A DNA stretch of 64,000 nucleotides from Piscicola geometra (taxonomy: Eukaryota; Annelida; Clitellata; Hirudinida; Piscicolidae). Positions 27,177 to 38,300 of the stretch are shown here, one piece after another. How positions within the stretch are numbered: position 1 is the first letter of the stretch; each line of letters begins with the position of its first letter. The DNA lies in contig OX030964.1 of NCBI GenBank assembly GCA_943735955.1, positions 4,894,099-4,958,098 on the forward strand, in the 5' to 3' direction. A program made the position numbers and the translations under genes. Under the pieces are notes generated by a model. The model did no database searches, was not told the origin of the DNA, and saw only the letters and a program-made list of their open reading frames with translations.

Positions 27177-27832
27177 TCTTTTTGTTTGTTGCCTTTTGTG
27201 TGAATTGAATGAATTGAATAAAATCTTAGTTTTTCTGTTTCTTCAGCTCAGTTATCCATTCGCAAAGTTGAGCTCTGAGACGATCAGTGAAACTTTTACA
27301 TAAGAAACAGAAATGTTCTATTAAAAGGATTGGGGAAAGTAAGTAAGATAAGACACTAATGAAAGTTAAACCAAATATTTGAAATAAATTCGTAAAAAAT
27401 AGGTTTAAGTTTATCTTTTGAATCAAATTTAATTTTTGTTCTAGTTTTTCTTAGATTTAAGATGATGTTGTTCCAGATGTAAAAAGCCTGATATTGTTAA
27501 ATGACGAGCAAGATAGATAAAAGAGTTTAAACGTCAATATTGTATCGAATTACAACAATTTAACATTTATTCTTCAGAAAAACTATTTACAAGTTGAAGA
27601 GTATTCAGAAATGAAACTTTGAAATATTTTAACATCTAAAAAACCTTACTTATTCCAATTTATAATAACTCATGAATCTATAATTGATACATAAAGAGTT
27701 GCAAAATGTGAAAATAATCAAAATTGAAGAACCGCCAAAATGAGAAGAAGTAGTCAGAAACGAAACGAACAAATGACTGATGCAATTGAAGATTAAGATA
27801 GAAAAGCTATCACCGGGAATTCTTAGAGACAA
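27177..27832. other. Intergenic stretch between the PAG1-like and ZIP13 genes
   Basis: This should hold the 3' UTR of the upstream PAG1-like gene and the promoter of ZIP13, both on the minus strand. An AATAAA on the minus strand at about 27566 is a candidate poly(A) signal. No clear TATA box was seen. Confidence 0.5.
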
Positions 27833-27849
27833 TCAAACGTCTGTTTCAG

Positions 27850-27905
<56 letters not shown>

Positions 27906-30900
27906 ACAACAACATCAGTTTTATTTGTATTGTGACTTTCATTATCTTTCCTGTTGTTGTTGTTGTTGTTCTTTGGTGTTGCATTTTTGAGCTGGTCGTA
28001 AACGTGATGTCTGTTAGTCTTGAAGGATGCTGCTGATGATGATGTTGCTGCTGCTGATGATGATGATGCTGATGTAACGAGGTGTGTTGATGATGATGAT
28101 GATGATGTATGTAGGGTTTGGTTAGTTATATTTTTTGAGTGGCTGGTAGGAGACACTTGCGATGGCAGTGGTAGTTGTGCTGGATGGGATGGATGTATCA
28201 GTGCAAGTGGCTGTGGCAGTTGTGGATGGAGTGGAGGTGGTAATGGTGCTTTTAACGGTGGTGGTGGTATTGGCTGCAGAGGTGGCTGTAGCTGTAGTGG
28301 CAGTGGCGGTAGTGGTTGTCGTGGTGGTTGCAGTGGCGGTAGTGGTGATGGATTGAAGGTTTGGGGCAGAAGGAAGAAAGTCGATTTTCCCTTTGAAGCC
28401 GCCACACCTCCCCTAGCCCCTCTTGCTGTAATGTCTGACCACTCGCTTTGATGATGATTATGATTCTGATGATTACATTTATTACTATTATAATTATAAA
28501 TATTATTATTATTATTATTATTATTATACCTATCATTATTATATTTATTATTATTATTATTTTCATTATTTTCATTGCTGACATAAAAACACGACCTCCC
28601 CAGTGAAAGTCTCGCGTCGTTGTTGGAATTAGCCACCTCGCAATCGTCATCAACACCACCAGCATCATCATCAACATTATTTGTTTTATTGTTTTTATTT
28701 GTATTATTGTTTTTATTTGTATTATTGTTTTTATTTGTATTATTATTTTTATTAATATTACCTACATATTGGAGAGAATTACCCATTAGAACTGAACTAT
28801 TCAGCGTTACTTCTTGCTCCTTTCCATCATTGAACCGGCTTATCTCATTAACATCACCATTGTTGTTGCTGAGCGTATGGCCATAGTGTCTTCTCTTGAC
28901 CATGTGATATGGTTGGATGACCTTGACCTTGGGGCTGTCTTGGCGGTGGTGGGATCGCATTGTGGTGTGGGCAGCAGGGTGGTGTGACCTGATTACTTCT
29001 GACCTTTTCAAAGAATGATTGATGTTTTCGTCAACATTCACGTTGTTGTTGTTGTTGTTGGCAATGTTGTTGTTGCCATTTTTGTTGTTAAACTCTAGAT
29101 GGACGTTGTGGTTTGTGGCAGTGTTTCCTTTGTCATTACCTAAAACACGAATATTGATGTCGTCGTCATGTGGGATGGACTCATAACCGTCTACTGCTGC
29201 GCTGTCGTAAAAGCTAACTTTTATATTTTTAAGACTATTATTTTTATTAATATTTTTATTATAAGTATTAGTAGTAGTATTATTATCATTACTATTATTT
29301 AAGTTTTGTTCAACATCCAATATCCTGGCATAGCCTGAATCTAATGCGAACTCCACTTGATCCCCATTATCCTTAACACTGTCATCATCATCATCATCCT
29401 CATCATCATCAACATCATCATCATCACCATCAACTTTTTTTATTTTATTATTATTATTATTATTTCTAGTATAATTTTCTTCTTTAATATTGAAAGCAAC
29501 ACCTCCAAACCTATTGCCTCTGACAGCATCACAATCATCACCACCACCACAAATGCCATCATCATCATCATCGCCTCTCCAACAAACGACATCATCATCA
29601 CAATCATCATCATCTTCATCTTTCAGGACGTCATATTCATTCTCCTTTCTGCTCTTCCTCTCGCCTTTGTTGACAGTCGAATAGACTGGCGAGTGTAGGC
29701 GTGGAATGGAGTAGTGGTGGAGAGGGCGGTGATGATGATGATGATTAAGAGGGTGGTTATGATGATGATGGCGGTTATGATGATGATGATGGTCCTGATC
29801 ATGGTCTTGATCTTTGGTAGAGGGATTTTTCGTGTTGTAATCTTTATTTTCTAGGTTTGTATTCTTGTTCTGGTTTGTGTTGTAAGTGTTGTTAGAGTGG
29901 TTATAACTGTTGTTGTTGTTGTTATTGTTGTAGTTGTTGTTGAAACAGTTGTTGTTGATGTTGATCGTGTGACTGCTTAAAGACAACTTATGATGAAGTC
30001 CATCAAGAGCATCTGCAATGGAAGAGTTGTTGTTATTGATGTTGTTGTTGTTGTTGATGCTTTTGTTGATGTTGTTACTTGAAATTGTGTTCTTTTTCAT
30101 GTTGTCGTTTGAGTTGTTGTTGTTGTTGTTGACGGGGCTTGGTTGAACTCGTTGTGGAACTGTTGTGATGAAGTTAATGGAGAGGTGACCATTGTGTGGG
30201 AGAAGGTGGACGAATAAATTAGCAAATGTCTGGAAGCCAAACGAAATTTTAGGGATAAAAATAAAAATACACCAGGGACAATGCGAACTTGTTATTTTAT
30301 GCTATAGAGAAAATAAAATCAAGAAACGGAAACTTTCAAAAGGGACTGAAAATAAGCATTAGATTAATAGTTTATATCACAAGATTATGAACTCTAAATT
30401 GGTCAGAACACATTCAAAAGTTGCATTACTTCTAAGTGGTTCATCCAGAGCGAAAACTGTTTTTTGTGGTTGTTGCTTGCTTGGCAACCCTGCTAGTTGT
30501 TGACTAGAAGAGAGTTGTTGCCTTGTAAAAGTTGTTGTTGCAACTTGTTGACTATGTTGTTGTTGTCGTAGTGGTGGTGGAGTGCTTGATGGAGGAGATA
30601 GTTGATGGAAAGTGTAGGATAGGCGAGAGGGTGAGAGGGAGGGAGAGAGTGAGACAAAGGGAGGGACAGAAGGAGGGACAAAGGGAGGGACAGAAGGAGA
30701 GACAAAGGGAGGGACAGAAGGAGGGACAAAGGGAGGGACAGAAGGAGGGACAAAGGGAGGGACAGAAGGAGGGATGGAGGCGGAGGAAGAGAGAGGCACG
30801 TCTGACACTCTGGCGTACATTGAACTCCTACTTGAACTTTCACCTTCACGAGGTCAGTATTCAAAAATTGAAATTCTAAAAATCAATTTTAATAATAACA

Positions 30901-31097
30901 GTAATATTGATTTTAATAATAATTATAATAATAATATTAATAATTTAAGTCCAAAAACTGGAAAAAAATAATGAGAACCAGTTCCAATCTCGGCGTAGAG
31001 GTCGCTGCCTGTGGTGCTGTAGAGGTGCTCCATACCCCTTCGCAAGAGGGTCTGCTGCAGTAGTAGTAGTAGTAGTAGTAGTAGTAGCAGCAGCAGC

Positions 31098-31129
<32 letters not shown>

Positions 31130-31136
31130 CAGCAGC

Positions 31137-31191
<55 letters not shown>

Positions 31192-33299
31192 ATAGTAGTA
31201 GTGGTACCTTGGTTAGCTGATCGTAGTTGATGCTGTAGTAGGTTTCATCCAGCACGGGCATTCCTCTAACAGCTGTTGCCATCTCTCTCCTCCTTAGATT
31301 CTCTAGAGACTCCCTGGCTGTCACACTGGAGTAGTCGGGAAAGGATGCTTGCATGTCTGTGTGCATGTCTGTGTGCATGTCTGTGTGCATGTTTGTGTGC
31401 ATGTTTGTGTGCATGTTTGTGTGCATGTCTGTGTGCATGTTTGTGTGCATGTCTGTGTGCATGTTTGTGTGCATGTTTGTGTGCATGTTTGTGTGCATGT
31501 TTGTGTGCATGTCTGTGTGCATGTTTGTGTGCATGTCTGTGTGCATGTTTGTGTGCATGTTTGTGTGCATGTCTGTGTGCATGTTTGTGTGCATGTTTGT
31601 GTGGTTATGTGCGCTTGTCTGGCTCTCTATTGGTGAACGTCTTGATGAAACAGTGGAGATGTTGTTGTTGTTGTTGGCAACATTATTATTCGTGCTGCCG
31701 AAATGAGAAGCGTCGTTGTTTGTATCATTATCAAGATTAATAATGTTGTTAGAATTGTTGTTGTTGGTGTTGTTGTTGTTGATGTCGTTGTTGAAATTGT
31801 TGAGTAGTTGGGGGTAGGCGTAGATTTCACTGTTTTCATGATAATACTGCAGAACTCTGCTGATGGTGTTGAAATCATCATCATCATCATCCCCCTCACC
31901 ATCATCATCATCAGCACCACTGGCAATACGTCTATTCAATTGACTGAAATTGTTTGCAGCAATGTTACTACTAGTTCTACTGTGCGCATTCTTAATGGTG
32001 TTGTTGTTACTTCTATCAATAGATGCTCTATTATTATTATTATTATTATTATTGTTGTTGTTGTTATCATTATAATTAGTAGTATTTTTATTAGTAGTAC
32101 TATTATTACTATTATTATAATTAGTAGTAGTAGTAGTAGTAGTAGTAGTAATTTTCATCAGTGAACATCGACTAGGTTGGTGGTGGTAGAAGTGAGGGTG
32201 GTGGTTGTTGCTGGAGTATTGGACAGGACTGCGTGATGATGATGACGATAATGTTGTTGATGATGATGATGATGATACTGTTGTATCCATCAAAGCAGCC
32301 ATTAGGAAGTTATCATTAATATTCGTGCAGGAATGTTCAACTTTATCATTGTTGTCTTTTTTACTGTTGAGATTATCTGTATGAACGGTTGTGGCTTTTG
32401 AAGGAGAAACTGTATTGTTAGTGGTCTTCAAGCAATTTTCACTGATACTTTCATACTTATTTTTATAATAATTATTAATAAAACTGTTTTTATTATTCAT
32501 GTCTTTATTTTTATTTTCTTCTGCTTTCGTATGGTCACCCTTTACAAATGATCCACCCCCTCTACTAATGCTACTACTACCACCGCCTACAACTCCATCA
32601 ATAACAACTCCACCTTCAACATCACTACCAGCACTATCAAAACTGACTAGTTTATTATGTTTTTTACTCTTTTTTTTATTCAACATTGATTTAAAGCTGA
32701 TGTTATTATTTTTTGTGTTCGCATCATAATTTGTATGGTTTTCAAGCGACTGTTTCCTCTTGTTCTTAGTGATGATGTCATAAATACTGTCATCTTCATC
32801 TTCTTCATCCTCTTCTTCTCGCAAGGATGAATTCATCTTTTTGCTATCTGGTATCTTTGGTAAGGCTCTTTCATGGGTCGACCTGTAATACAATAAAATA
32901 AACATGTTTTTGAAATAAAGCAAGCATCAAATAAAAGAATTTTAATTTACTAGTCAGACTACTTTGACAGGTGAACAGACTCACAAGTGCTTGGCAGTGT
33001 TGTCTAGATGCGAGTCATTACAATTCAAATTGGCGTTTTCAGTAGTTGAAGAATGCTCCTGGCCTTTCAAGCTGCAGAATTAAGATTTCAAATTATAGAA
33101 TTACATTCAAAAACTATTATGTTAATCATTAACAGTTAATGATTAACAGTTACTCATAACTCGACAAGAATATCTGAGATTTGTCATAAACTATTAACAA
33201 ATACCTTTTTTTGAAGCATCCAATGAGGCAAAGTGACATGGTGGCCATTGTCATGGCGACTAAGCCCACAACTCCAAACCACTCTACTGACCAGTACAT
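27833..33299 (-). CDS. PAG1/Cbp-like transmembrane adaptor, six exons, about 1557 residues
   Basis: Exons in coding order: 33299-33205, 33071-32985, 32882-31208, 31054-30979, 30843-30430, 30159-27833. Phases agree throughout (1558 codons with TGA). Residues 1-8 are a tiny ectodomain and 9-28 one membrane span containing Cys24 and Cys28, likely palmitoylation sites. The long tail has LPKIP (68-72) and many Yxx(I/L/V) motifs: YDII, NYDQLTK, DLYAEIG, MYARVSD, VYSTVNKGE, EYDVLKDE, GYARILD, GYESIPHD, VYDQLKN. VYSTVNKG, YDVLKDE and YESI closely match known vertebrate PAG1 tyrosine sites. A PPSVPPFV repeat offers PxxP SH3 ligands. The chain ends ETDV, a class I PDZ ligand; PAG1 also ends in a PDZ ligand. 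Family role: a raft-associated scaffold that recruits Csk and other SH2 proteins. Unlike PAG1 (about 430 residues) it is swollen by Asn, Asp and Ser tracts. Junctions of exons 5 and 6 are chosen by phase and composition and are less certain. Confidence 0.7.
27845..27905. repeat. (ATC)n repeat coding the C-terminal poly-Asp tract
   Basis: About 20 ATC units that encode a run of Asp just before the ETDV end of the PAG1-like adaptor. Its length will set the distance of the PDZ ligand from the rest of the chain. Confidence 0.9.
30653..30778. repeat. 24-bp minisatellite coding PPSVPPFV repeats
   Basis: AAAGGGAGGGACAGAAGGAGGGAC repeated about five times. On the minus strand, in the frame of exon 5 of the PAG1-like gene, it encodes the octapeptide PPSVPPFV. 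The other two frames (LLLSLPLS and a Lys/Arg-rich one on +) are also open because the unit is a multiple of three. Confidence 0.85.
31055..31207 (-). repeat. (CTA)n-filled in-frame intron 3 of the PAG1-like gene
   Basis: The interval between donor GTACCACTAC and acceptor CTACTGCAG is 153 bases, a multiple of three, in phase 0 and without a stop. It is almost wholly CTA/CTG codons. Spliced, it joins ...YDQLTK to QTLLRR. Retained, it would add about 48 residues, nearly all Leu. Confidence 0.6.
31349..31602. repeat. 12-bp minisatellite coding (MHTN/MHTD)n
   Basis: GTGTGCATGTTT/GTGTGCATGTCT units on +, about 21 copies. On the minus strand in exon 3 of the PAG1-like gene they encode MHTN or MHTD, the two forms differing by AAC versus GAC. 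Confidence 0.9.
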
Positions 33300-35305
33300 C
33301 AATTACTTTTGATGATCCTCATCTTGAAGAAAACTATTTTTAATTTTAGAAATTCATGAATAGATACTTTTATTAGAGATATCAAATTGAATTTTGTGAA
33401 TTTACAAACCTCGAAATTTTTTATACATACATTTCGAGGTGGATTTTTAAAATGGAATTTAAGATTTAATCCTAATATTTAAAAATGAATACTTTAAAAA
33501 AATAAAATTCGTGTAAACTAAATTTTTAAAAAACATAATTGGCAAAATACATAAACAAATACATCAAAGTTATAAATGACAGTCTATCAGAATACCAATT
33601 ACGTCATTTAAATAGTCAAAATTTGGTAAAAACAGATACCCCTCTTACAGTAAGAGTCTTACTAAATGGTGAGAAAATCGTTATTTGATTGTTTAAAACA
33701 AAAAAAAGAAAATTATAAACATATAAATGGTTTATCTGACTAAACAGGTTTTTTTTTATTCTTCATGGATAAAAATAAAGTAAATAGATTGAAAAATTGA
33801 CGCTGATTTTTAGCAATTTTTCCACATTTTCAAAGCATATCTTTGTCTAGAAGAAAAAATCTTCAAATTTTTTTCTTCAAAATTATTATGTTTGTTGTTG
33901 GCATCCGTCAGTCTCGGATGATAATGGACTTGCACTAGCATCAGCCTCTCAGTGTCTCACTCTGTTTTACATCATTTTATTTGGAAGTTAATGAAATTTA
34001 ATGTTCAACCAGACAATAGTTTTAAGGGTCTTTTAACAATGTGAAAAACTTAAACATTATACCGCCATTAAACAAAATGGATAAGATGGAAGAAGTATTT
34101 TCGATAAATTCGGTCCATGACGCGCATAAAACTAACGTATAAAGAGTACATGGGAAAGTTGCTACTTTGCAAGTTCAAAAGTAAAATAACTTTGAACCAG
34201 TTGAGATATTTACATTTTAAAAAACAAATTTAAAATCTTCTCACCAAAAGCTAGTATTTAAGCCTGCCAATTTATTAAAACAAACAAATCATTTAATAAA
34301 TTTTGTGAGCCTTGATAACTATAGAATCTATAGATACAGCAAAGGTTTCAGGTAAACCAAAAGTTTCGCTCAAATATTTTAAAAGCAACCTCATTAATTC
34401 GGTGTTTAAAGGTTCAGCTAGGCACAAAAGAGTGCAAGGTCAATCATGGAATAGGTCAAGGTCATGATACAGTTTACAGCTGGACTTCCAAACCGGCATT
34501 TAGTATTTACGTATTGATAAACGGACAAACATTTTGGAAGTGATGAAGTACTTTTACCCATAGTAAAACTTTGAGATTTTCAAAAGTTTGTGCCTAGGAA
34601 AGCATATTGCTCGTGAAATAACCCCATCACTGTAGAATTAATAGTCTTCACCAACCATGAATAGCCCCAGAATACCAAAATTTTTAGATTTGCTATCCAA
34701 GAAAATGATAGAAAGTTCAAGTAATTGACATTTTCGTCACGAGATTGAAATTTATTCAGCTTTAATAATGAAATGAGGAACATCAGAGGGGACCACACAT
34801 GAAATAGCAACGGATGGCTTGAATGCATTTTAAATCAGAAACATTAATTTAAAAAGTTGACTAATGGTATCATAAAGTTAATTTCTATATGTTGAAAACA
34901 GTTTCAGAAATAGCATGGGATTATGAATTTTGTTGTTATAAATGATGACAAACCTCTGCAGTCTATCTAGCTGTTAGTTCTAAGCATTGGAATACTCCAT
35001 TAATAGAATAGAATTTGGAACAAAAAATCTAATTCTATTTTATTCGTATCAAATGGGAATAAACAATATTTTTAACGTTTTGCAAATAACATTAAAAATA
35101 GAAAAACTCATTAAATATAAACTTAATTACATTAAGTAAGAGATCTCAAAAGCGTAAAATTCATTTTAAATAATATATGTTCGAAGATTTAGCAAAACTT
35201 AACCTATGGAGCAATGAAAGGGTTCAAAAGTTACATTATTCAGAACACTCTCTGCTTAAACCTGCATGAAATACTCGAACGAGTTATGAGAGGCAATAAT
35301 CTGAG
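33300..35305. other. Non-coding stretch upstream of the PAG1-like gene
   Basis: It probably holds the promoter and 5' UTR of the PAG1-like gene (minus strand), but no core promoter motif stands out. A small less AT-rich island at 33895-33965 (GGCATCCGTCAGTCTCGGAT) looks like a dispersed-element fragment. The open frame at 34580-34828 has no support. Confidence 0.5.
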
Positions 35306-38300
35306 CTATAACGTCAACAGTAAGTAATAAATGAGTGAGAAAAGAAATGAGCATAGTGAAAATATTGTTTTTTTGGCGAAGGAATGTGATGCTGAAGTAG
35401 CAGATGCCTTCTCCAAAAACAGTGTTTGAGGTCTTTTTTCTTGGTAGATGTTATGGACAACATGTAGTTTGTCGATGGTGTTGGTGTTGTGATGGCTGCT
35501 GATATGTCTGGAGCCGATTAAAGCGCCACCGCTGCGGGTGTTGCTTGAAGCCTCAGCGAGCTTGTCTTCACACTTCTTCCTTTCTACAGGATGATCTGTA
35601 ATGTGGCGTGTGAATTCTTGATGCATTACAAAACATTCAGTGATCACACATTAGTATTTTCTTCTATTCATTATTTAATTTTTTTAAACTTTCCAGTCTT
35701 GAGCTAACCAGGTAACTCATACCTTAAAACTCATACTTCACACCACTCGAATGTACCTACCTTTCAGGACGTCAATCACCATCACTTCTGTCTCTCCACC
35801 AGAGGCTTTCTTGACGGCTTCTCCGTTGGAGCAGTCAACCCTTCTCAGCTGGTAGCGCAGTTTGTCACCTTCCTGGAGGCTTTTGTACGCGTATAGAGAA
35901 CTCTTGATCAGCTACGTAGGGGGTTTTATGGGATAGCGTGGTTTTTAGATCACAAATTTCAATTATGAGGTCTTTAGATTTTCAACTTAGTACTTTCCAG
36001 TTTAAAAAGTTGAAATCTTCAACAAATGTACGAAAATCTTCAACAAATGTACGAAAATAATTAATAAATAGTTTAAATATTATCTCACCCAGCAAAGTCG
36101 TTTTGAGCGGTCACTGGAGGAGGAGACGAGCACTTTGACGCTTATCGACTGCACGATGTGGCCTATGCACTGGTACTCTGCATTATATTAGAAATAATAA
36201 TTGATCCGGGTTGTAGCAGTAGATAAAGAAATTACGTTGTAAATAGAATCGTAGGTAGTAGTTGGTGGAAGGTGTGGCAGAAGATAGAAAAGTTTCGTTG
36301 CCACTGAAAATATTTTCTTCAACTTCCACAAAGCATACATTTCAAATACAACTCGTTCTAGTCAAACCTCCCCCAGCCCATATTCGTTTAAATACTTTTT
36401 TTAAACATGAATCTCATAGAACCTTTCATGCAAACAGACCAAATTCTCTGGGAAGATCTGGACAGCCTTTACTTCCCTTAAGACGTATCTTCAAGGTGTC
36501 CATCGTCTCACAACTTTCTTCGTCCACATCGCTCAAGACACCGTCGCAAACATTTCCATTCGACGTACTCAGCTTCACGAGGCCTATTTCTCCCAGCGCG
36601 CACTTCACTGTCTCGTTCGGAGTGTCTGTGAAAGAAGGTTTCAAGTTATTAGATGCAAGAGGATTAATCTATGCGAGATGCAACTAAGTCATTTTTGAGG
36701 AGAGAAACGAATGCATGCCACAAGAGATTGTTCGTTTAAAAATGTAAAAACGTGGATGTGAAAATTTTGAAGATATTCAAACATGTATAGTTTAAAACTA
36801 ATTATATATTTGTACAAAATTGTGCAAATTCATTTTTTAAGGCTAAAAAGCAATCAATTAAGTATCTAAATTTAAAAAGATTGATAGGGTACCAGATCAA
36901 AATTTGCTTTCATGTTTTGATTTTGATCTATTATGGTACCAGAGATGGCTTGATGGTCGAGAAAGATGGAAAAGTAGTCAACATTTTTCATGACGCTGCA
37001 GTCTCCACTCCTGCTCCAGGTGCTGTTCAGTGCATCCTCAACCACACGACAGTCGTCTGTTGGGTCGGATCGTGTTTAAGTACTTGTTAAAGAAATAATT
37101 TATCGAATATCTATTTTGAGTAAACAATATTCAGGATTTTATTGTCAAAAATCTGTTATTCAAAAACTTACGAAAGAAAATAAGGTGTTAACAGAATTTT
37201 GCTAAAGATTTTTTTAACTTTAGCAAAAAAAAATATTTTCGTATAAATATTTTTTCCACTACTAAAAATATTCAAAGACTGAGTAGTCACGTTAATGTAG
37301 AAAAAGTGACTGTAAAAAAACCAAATGGTGATGATGATGAATATTATGACGTTTTTTCTTCAATTTCTGCATTTTACACGCTGGCTTGTTATTCGAAGTG
37401 ACTTGTGGCTTTCTCAATTATCTTCCTAATAGAATTTTTTCACGCATTCATCTGAAATGTCAAAGCGATTTGGTGAAGAGTAATGAATGCAGCGTCAGAG
37501 ACGTCATTTGTCTACAGCCACAAAAATGTTCTTTAAATTTAACAGAAAAGCTTCAACTTAAATGGCTTATTACTTTCATCGTTTTACTTCTTGAAATAAG
37601 TGATTTATAAAAAAACTTCAGAATATTTTTTTAAAACAAAAGTTTGACCATTTTGAGATTCCTATAAAACTTCCTTTCCGACCAACCCTTTGAATAATGT
37701 TTTCCACCAACATCTTTCAGTACATCTCATTGATTTAAGAATTTTAAAATCTCAAAAAAGTCTTTTCCAAAATTCTATGCTTGCCATCTACTTGCTCTTT
37801 CAGTACAGGTAATTACAGCATCTGAAAAAGCACTCACATATGATAAAGGTTAGTTGCTGCTGCTGAGACTTCAAGTAAAGACAGCATATTCTGTCTTTCC
37901 TGTGGTGGTGGTTGTGGTTGTGGCGATGGTAGTGGTGGTGGTTGTGGTGGTTGTGAGCGTTGGCTGGGTAGTGGTTGTGAGTGTTGGCTGGGGGGTGGTT
38001 GTGAGTGTTGGCTGGGGGGTGGTTGTGAGTGTTGGCTGGGTGGTGGTTGTGAGTGTTGGCTGGGTGGTGGAGGGATTGACGATGATGGATAATTATTGAT
38101 AAAAAATGGCCTTCAAATAGACAGTTTCACAATTCAAAAAGACGGACTCATTTGAAATATAAGCTTAAAAAATTGAAAAAGTTTTCGTTTTACAAAATTC
38201 AGATGGGTTTGTATTTAATCAGATTTGTATTTTATAACAAATCGAGTTGATTTTCTATGCAGATTTTAATTTTAAGAATGATTTGATTAAGTGCATTTTA

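Noticed and set aside
28020..28451. Gly/Ser/Cys-rich + strand frame opposite the PAG1-like gene
   Set aside because: It is a shadow of the minus-strand exon produced by CCA/CCT-rich Pro codons.
30160..30229. Longer 5' extension of exon 6 of the PAG1-like gene (acceptor at 30230)
   Set aside because: It would add a hydrophobic stretch out of character and pair with a weak donor; the acceptor at 30160 pairs with GTAATG in phase 1. Not fully excluded.
30493..30864. Alternative Leu/Ser-rich frame (LLLSLPLS repeats) for exon 5 of the PAG1-like gene
   Set aside because: The frame giving MYARVSD and PPSVPPFV joins exon 4 in phase 1 through GTGAAG/GTGAAAG and keeps the tyrosine-motif pattern. The Leu-rich frame would place a membrane-like segment in the tail.
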